Positions 58,601 through 64,000 of a stretch of DNA of 64,000 nt are shown in pieces. The translations under genes were made by a program, and so were the position numbers. Source of the stretch: Bolinopsis microptera (lineage: Eukaryota; Ctenophora; Tentaculata; Lobata; Bolinopsidae); assembly GCF_026151205.1 (NCBI RefSeq), contig NC_087078.1, forward strand, positions 1,753,675 to 1,817,674, read 5' to 3'. Each line of letters starts with the position of its first letter. Position 1 is the stretch's first letter. The notes beneath the pieces are model-generated. The model did not search any database, was not told the origin of the DNA, and worked only from the letters and a program-made list of their open reading frames with translations.

Positions 58601-59839
58601 AATCAGACCGAAAAAAGGTTGCAAAACTTTACTTTCTATAAAGTGTTCCCATCATTCACAGCCAGCCGCGCTGGGCCGCTCTGACATGGTTAGCTACCTA
58701 ACTTGTGTTGGTCTGTTAATCTTATGAAAACATATGTATGAAAGTCAAACACAACAGTTCATTAAATCGTTCCAAACAACAGGCAATAAACCCCGAAGTG
58801 AAAGTGAACAAGGGACAGACAATAGCTCTTACATGTCAAATTTATGTGAACGGAGTGTTGAAAAGAGACATCACATGGTCAAAAGATGGGGCTCCAATAA
58901 CGGCAGGAATTTCAGAAGACAAGTTTGTACATTCATAACGATTATCTGAATTACTTTGTGGCCGAGTAGCACGTTCATATTAGTAATTCCATATATCTTA
59001 TATCCGTTTCCTTTTAAAAATAGATGAAGTAAGCCCAAACTCTATTCAGGTTGGTACTGAAGGTACGCAACGCAGATGCTCCAGATAGTGCAGCATATTC
59101 CTGCCAAGCTGTAAAGAACGGAAAATCAGATACTGCTGACTTTAACGTTGCTGTTGAGATACCTGTAGTTCCCAGGGTGACAGTCAGTCCTGCTAAGTCG
59201 ATCTTGAATTGCAAGAAAGGCAAAAAAGGATGTAAAGTTCAGTTCAAAGTCAAAACTACAGATGGCTCGGTAAGATATCTTGACTATTATAAAGAAGTCC
59301 CTTCAATAATTTATCTTAAAGTAGGTCCCAGTTATAATTACTCGGGGTTCCCGGTTCTACTAAATACTAATTTCAAGTTCAATAAAAGTAGATATAATTT
59401 TAAATCTTTCAGAAAGTTAACAAAAAGATGGTTAAGATATGTAAGTTAGAGAATGGTGTCAGAAGCCAGTGCAAGAAAGGAAAAGGCAAAAAAGGCTCAT
59501 TCAAGCTTAAACTTAGCAAGAATGTGGAGGATAGCAGTTACATGTAAGTTAATTTGTCTTTTAAATTAAGAAATTTTGTCTTATTACTTTTGAAAAGTCC
59601 AATGTAAGATACAAAAGAATTGGCGGAAGCATGAATTCGAACCCTCCGAGACTATCAGTAACACATCTCAATAGTAAGTATCAAGGCCCTTGCTTTTCAG
59701 ATTCATATTTCATTTTGCCTTATATACGTCAAGATGAATAAAAATTGTGTGGATCTTTTATATTTATTACTTCAGTTGTGTGGTTACACTTGATGGTAAA
59801 GAATATGTCTCTGACGCAGCATCAGTAAAAGTCCAATAG
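52663..59839 (+). CDS. Family copy 4: intact 754-aa secreted GCFKD-VWD-C8-TIL-VWC-Ig protein
   Basis: Eighteen exons: 52663-52729, 53463-53735, 53879-53922, 54088-54238, 54367-54479, 54676-54801, 54963-55021, 55172-55252, 55473-55605, 55774-55876, 57008-57111, 57818-57911, 58057-58247, 58420-58590, 58783-58922, 59050-59269, 59413-59543 and 59776-59839. Total 2,265 bp, open throughout. Order: signal peptide (1 to about 21); GCFKD-type domain (about 24-113, ends GGGWAQDVYQVSCE, resembling WSC-like domains); short cysteine-rich linker; VWD (about 183-350, SGDPHYHSFDGKYYDFHG to GLCGNWNGNAADD); C8 (about 352-450); TIL (about 452-510); VWC (about 505-566, CQSCTCAGEGAMNC, CCGYC); two Ig domains (571-754, DSAAYSCQ and DSSYICVV). 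Such proteins are secreted, disulphide-linked matrix or mucus components; an immune role is possible but unproven. Exon 3 uses a GC donor. Confidence 0.93.
53033..53275. repeat. 35-bp intronic tandem repeat in copy 4
   Basis: Same repeat as at 48,491-48,735, nearly identical, in intron 1. Confidence 0.85.
56125..56953. mobile_element. 829-bp inverted-repeat element in intron 10 of copy 4
   Basis: The ends CCTTACTCGGGATTATTA and, inverted, CTTTACTCGGGATTATTA match over 17 of 18 bases. Just inside are two direct repeats of about 70 bp (56,168-56,236 and 56,866-56,934) sharing ATTTCGCCATATTTTTCCCG and CCGGTCGTTAATAAACCCG. Copy 2 lacks the element (uninterrupted at about 41,888-41,900). The target duplication is a short TA-rich sequence I cannot delimit. 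No coding capacity. Confidence 0.8.
57336..57726. mobile_element. 391-bp hAT-type MITE in intron 11 of copy 4
   Basis: The ends CAAGGTTGTTAAATACGT and ACGTATTTAACAACCTTG are perfect inverted repeats. The 8-bp GTGCTTTA flanks both sides (57,328-57,335 and 57,727-57,734). Copy 2 has the single unoccupied site with one base different (GTGCCTTA, at about 42,260). The interior is rich in ACGTATTA-type words in both orientations. Confidence 0.92.
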
Positions 59840-60369
59840 TGGGGTTGTAAAAACAAGAAAACTGGAAAAGCTGACAGACTTTGCAGAGATGAAGAAATCT
59901 GTTTACGTCTAGATCAGAACAATGCATTGAAAATACAAAAAAAATAGCTAATGCAAAAAAAGAACTTATGAAAATTCTATTTTTCTAAAATTCAGCTTTT
60001 ATTGTTTAACATAACAAGGGTTTGTTTGGAATTATTGTCACAATTGTATTTATAATTATAATCGTATTTTATTTAATCAGATGTTTTCCTTGTGTACTAC
60101 TAATTTAATGAAAATAAACATCACGCAATCATCTTTATAGTTTATTTCATTTCAACAATTTCACACATAATTGATGCATTAAAGTTTAGTTCAAACATCA
60201 ACCCTTGAACAAGATGGTACGCTACACTCTTTCGGGGAAAAAATGTTCAGTTTGTAATTGCTCAGATAGATATAGCACGTTTTTAAAAGATTGTGAACCC
60301 CAAATATAACGAGCAACATTTCTCCTCAACCTTGAGAATAAACACGACATATACCTGAATGGTCAAATT

Positions 60370-60860
60370 ATCAGATTCAAAAATTCTCAAAAATACTCAT
60401 GATCCCCCCCTCCCCCCCCCCCCCCCCCTAGTGAAACCCGTGCCTTCGGCCGGGACTTAACTATCGCAGTTGAAATGCAAAAGTATAAACCCGCCTATTA
60501 TATTCGAAAACACACATTACATTTTAGTAGTTAAAACTGTGCGAAAGTGTCAACTCGCTCTGTCTTAACACACCGCAATTTTAATTCTGAGTGCCCCTAA
60601 TATATATATCTTACAGTAATATTTGATAGCTAATCTTGAGGTCTACTGCCAAATTACAATATATATCGCAAATCTGTTATGGGGGAGAGAGAGATAGGGT
60701 GAGAGAGTACGTGAGATTGAAGAAATGACTCTACGGACTGCTTTATGATGGGTACACTAAATTGTGTACAGTAAAGTTGGAATGTTTCTTCTTAATGTAA
60801 GAGAAAAGTAAACTTTTATAAAACATCAAGTGAGAGTTTAACAACAAGATAAAAAATTAG
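60370..60860. other. Spacer between the array and LAMTOR1
   Basis: Contains a C-rich run (60,404-60,428) next to an ACCCGTGCCTTCGGCCGGGA repeat end, then AT-rich sequence. The missing 3' exons of LAMTOR1 would be expected here, but I do not find them. Array-derived flank ends near 60,358. Confidence 0.5.
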
Positions 60861-60865
60861 CTTAC

Positions 60866-62288
60866 TGATAGATAGATTCCTTATCTCTTGTAGTTCCAAT
60901 GCTGACATCTCTGTCAGAGTTGATATCAACAAACGCTCTGTAATAGGTAGGTGAATAGGAGAAATAAACAAGATTATACACATGTTATGCAGGATATAAT
61001 AATCGATATTGCGCAACAAAATATACATATTTATACAATTATACAATATACATAAATTTCATAGTGGCACGAAATGTCATAAAATGGCATAAATGTATGT
61101 AGACAAAATAAAAAACCTTTCAGTAAATTGACATATATGCCATTTTAGGTCATTGCCCCCCCCCCCCCCAGTGATCCTAGGTTTTTCGAATGGTATTTCA
61201 AACAGGAAATGACAATAAGTTAATTATAAAATCACATATTCATGCAGAAGAAAAGAAAAACACTTACGTAGCGGTACTTCTGACTATTTTATCCAATTTG
61301 CTTTGTTCTGAATCATCGCGGGGGTAATTCAAATCAACATCTACTGGCAATATTCTGAAATTGGAACATCATTAGCAGTAATATCAGTTTGAGTGAATGA
61401 TACCATTTAACCTTTAGCAACCAGAAATTTAAATAACTTTACAAATCAAAATATTTACTCATATCAAACATCGTTGAAAATTAATTGTCCTAAACACGGA
61501 AGTGACAATTTACAATTTGCGCGCGGGTAAACGCGCGTAATTTAGTGCTAATTAACACACGATTGTCTACCGCGCCTTCCAAAAAAGAAAGATTATGTGA
61601 GACAAAATTTGTCACACACGCTGAATCATCTGTCACATGACACGGATTCATCACAGTGGTATCATATCTCAGTCTTTATTGAGTCAAGCTATGATTCATC
61701 TTTGAAGTTTGAGAGCAGGTCGGCAGAATGAGAAATTATTCAATTTCAAAATGGATAGTGGTCGTGGTGACACAATAGCTATGTGGAAAACTGATTACGG
61801 AGGGGGAGGGAGCTTAAAAATTGTCCAAAAAGTGATTACGTAATATGACCCCCTAGCATCATAATATTCAGTAAATGTTCACAGACGTTAAAAAGGAAAG
61901 GAAAAGAAAAACGAAATAACTTTTATTTTAAAAAGAATAAGAATATATGTATTATGACTCTTACCTAGAGCGATCATCAGCTCTTCCCAGTAAAGGAGAC
62001 GATTCTGATGCAATTCCAGAGTCCTGAAACTTTTCATTTAATTTCACGTGTTTTTTGAGCAAAACGAGAAATTGATCAGAAAATGAGCTTAAATTGATCA
62101 GAAAATGAATTGATCAGAAAATGAGCTTAAATTGATCAGATAATGTAAATTGATCAGAAAATGGGCTACTTGAATTTGTATGAATAATACGGACTATTGA
62201 ATCAACTTATTAACTAAATTAGCAATAAACAAATAAATTAGCTAACGTCATCTGGAGGCGGGCAGCACATTCCTATACATTGCCCCAT
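60866..62288 (-). CDS. LAMTOR1: LAMTOR1-like Ragulator subunit, 5' exons
   Basis: Minus-strand exons 62288-62247, 62023-61965, 61354-61268 and 60937-60866 splice in consistent phase to about 86 residues. The N-terminus MGQCIGMCC has Gly2 for myristoylation and nearby cysteines for palmitoylation, as in LAMTOR1 (p18), which anchors Ragulator and mTORC1 signalling to late endosomes and lysosomes. A Ser-rich SPLLGRADD segment (SPLL resembles an acidic dileucine-type sorting signal) precedes KLDKIVRSTATAFVDINSD, which aligns with the animal LAMTOR1 core (human ILAKTASNIIDVSAAD, fly RIVQNTAINIIDVGAMD). Exon 1 has a weak GTTAGC donor. The C-terminal half is not visible below 60,866, either in exons I cannot see or lost at the array boundary. 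Confidence 0.72.
62071..62166. repeat. Short tandem repeat in LAMTOR1 intron 1
   Basis: Five imperfect copies of AAATTGATCAGAAAATGAGC-type units, 14 to 22 bp spacing, directly upstream of the exon at 62,023 on the minus strand. Confidence 0.8.
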
Positions 62289-62817
62289 CCTATAAAATAT
62301 GTTAGTTTACAATCTAAATCAACCGAAACATTCAAATGCTATTATTCGAATTCAGCACTACCAATGTAAATTATAACAGCATTCCCGATCACAATATATA
62401 AAAAATATTCATTCAACTATATAATATATACTCGAATAAAGGAATAACACTATTATGCTGCATAATATGTAAAATGTATGACAATGAAATGTACTACAGC
62501 TCAAGCTCTGTAATAAATAGAATTGCAACAAACAATTCTAATTATATGAACTAAACGTACATAATGCTGTAGTCCATTAATTCGAGTCATTACAATTTAC
62601 AGGTTAAATTACCTCCAGTAGTAGGATAAAGAGCATCCAATCTAAAAGGGTTCAAATTTTGAGATATTATTATATGAGGAAGGTAATTCGATATAAATAG
62701 ATGCTCATTTAAAATTTTGAACCAAAATAATAAATATAAATAATAAATGTTAAAAAGTACAGTTAAAAAGCACTGACAGGCATTGTAAAACAACTCATCA
62801 CGTGACAATCAATTAAT
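62289..62817. other. Spacer between PPWD1 and LAMTOR1
   Basis: AT-rich with no coding exon. It should hold the PPWD1 3' UTR and the LAMTOR1 promoter, both on the minus strand. Confidence 0.5.
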
Positions 62818-63541
62818 CTATTTCACTGTAATACTCATAATCTTCATAGGATCATAGGGCATATCAGTTTTAGGGTGCGTTTTAGCGGCTCCCATTTTAT
62901 CGATCACGTCCATACCCTTAACAACTCTTCCAAACACAGTGTGTTTATTGTCTAACCAAGGGGTAGGTATCAGGGTTATAAAGAACTGACTACCGTTTGT
63001 GTTGGGGCCCCGGTTGGCCATGGACACCGTGTAGGGTCTATCGTGTTTGAGGTTCCGGTGAAATTCGTCCTCAAAGTCTGAACCCCAAATTGACTCCCCA
63101 CCCGTACCATCACCTAGTGGATCACCGGATTGTACCATGAACTGTTTGATGACCCTGTGGAATATAATACCATTGTAGTAATTGTTTTTAGCGTGCGTCG
63201 TAAAGTTCTCAACAGTTCGTGGGCACTCCGCTGAGAATAATCTGAGGTGAATATCGCCCAGGTTTGTGTGGAGGATTGTGGAGGACGCCAGTTTGGCTTT
63301 CTCGTCAGTTTGAGCAGCGATGATGTCCTCACGTGTCGGTCGCTCATTCAGGATATCTCTATCACTGTCCAGGTTGGTCTGGTCAGGTTCACGGAGAGTA
63401 AACAAGTAAAATCTGCTCTTCTTGTGCCCGGTACAGAAGATGGTAGGATCCTGCTGGAGCACCTTCATGTTGGGGTTCACCACAGAAAGTTCTAGGCCCT
63501 GCTTCTTCGTGACGGGATGTGAGAGAGTCAGGGACAGAAAC
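62818..63541 (-). CDS. PPWD1: PPWD1 terminal exon: spliceosome-associated cyclophilin
   Basis: A CTCAG acceptor precedes 63,541, and the frame runs 240 residues to TAG at 62,818-62,820. The first ~75 residues are the end of the WD-repeat/linker part ([20 protein letters not shown] and [14 protein letters not shown] match the family). The rest is a complete cyclophilin peptidyl-prolyl isomerase domain with catalytic and cyclosporin-site residues ([35 protein letters not shown]). PPWD1 is a nuclear cyclophilin found in late spliceosomes. The exon starts with the third base of a codon, so the preceding exon supplies two bases. Upstream WD40 exons lie beyond the right edge or are not visible in 63,542-64,000. 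Confidence 0.95.
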
Positions 63542-64000
63542 CTGAGAAGAGGGAAATTGTGAGAACGGAGGATAATAACTGTTGTTATCAAGAAAACAGA
63601 GTGGTATCAGTATATCCGTGATGGAAATAGAATGTAAAGTGTTGTGGTATTGAATTACGTGTGTTAGAAGTTGGAGCACAAAACATGAATCAGGCAGATA
63701 AGGCGACAACAACAATTGTAATCGTGATTTATAAAGTCATATTGGGCGTTAAAACAGCGGCCAATTGGTTTGCTTAAAAGAGTAATATACCCAGTAAATA
63801 CCATAATTCGCATGGTATTTCCAAGATTAGCAAATTAGATTATAAAAAAATAAAAGAGGCTTCAAAGCTTCAAAGAATTACTAAAATTCTATGAACACAA
63901 TATCCGGATGTATATTTAAAGTGGGATAAATGCGGACCCTGAAATTAAATTGAACTAACATTTAAAAAGTATTTGTTGTTCAAGGGAAAAGTATATTTTA
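63542..64000. other. PPWD1 intron, no exon seen
   Basis: AT-rich, upstream of the terminal exon acceptor on the minus strand. The ORF overlapping the acceptor here is a shadow frame. Confidence 0.6.

Noticed and set aside
61745-61857. Second PIF/Harbinger-like MITE
   Set aside because: Only one end (GTGATTACGTAATATGACCC) resembles the family; no convincing partner end or target duplication.
63389-63715. Minus-strand 108-codon ORF across the PPWD1 acceptor
   Set aside because: Wrong frame for the cyclophilin exon; the in-frame reading has the conserved residues.

Overview
The window looks like animal genomic DNA: AT-rich, intron-rich and full of short non-autonomous transposons. Three conserved single-copy metazoan genes are recognisable by their exons (a Roquin/RC3H RING ligase, LAMTOR1 of Ragulator, and the spliceosomal cyclophilin PPWD1). 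There is also a tandem family of secreted VWD/C8/TIL/VWC/Ig proteins that start with a GCFKD-type cysteine-rich domain. That domain mix suggests a marine invertebrate, perhaps a cnidarian; the phylum is an inference.

Layout. 1-8,500: the 5' two-fifths of a Roquin gene on the minus strand. Its introns carry a perfect 30-bp minisatellite and a tRNA-derived SINE, and beyond its last visible exon lies a perfect 185-copy 12-bp satellite. 9,456-10,565: an intronless RING-H2 protein. 10,600-22,800: repeats and transposons (interstitial telomere motif, several inverted-repeat elements, a second SINE, LINE remnants) and the last two exons of an unidentified minus-strand gene. 22,800-59,840: four copies of one gene family. 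Copy 4 (52,663-59,839) resolves into 18 exons whose lengths sum to an open 754-residue protein. Copy 2 (37,349-44,379) has the same exons except that exon 1 is one base short. Copy 3 (48,119-50,935) is cut off in its VWD domain. Copy 1 is readable only over its last six exons (26,798-28,980). 60,866-62,288: the 5' part of LAMTOR1 (minus). 62,818-63,541: the terminal exon of PPWD1 (minus).

Sequence quality. Two blocks, 22,990-26,745 and 32,200-37,310, are made of stretched homopolymers. Where they can be compared with clean paralogous sequence they are garbled versions of it: the first is the front of gene copy 1, the end of the second is the promoter region of copy 2, and 33,055-34,425 is a garbled inverted copy of 30,640-32,015. 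ORFs inside these blocks should not be trusted.

The best biological signal is the array itself. Each copy carries its own transposon insertions (LINE in copy 2; mariner-type element in copy 3; hAT-type and another inverted-repeat element in copy 4; a cluster of four nested hairpins in copy 1; a TTAA element between copies 2 and 3). The uninterrupted site is visible in a sister copy in each case, so insertions, target duplications and relative timing can be read directly.
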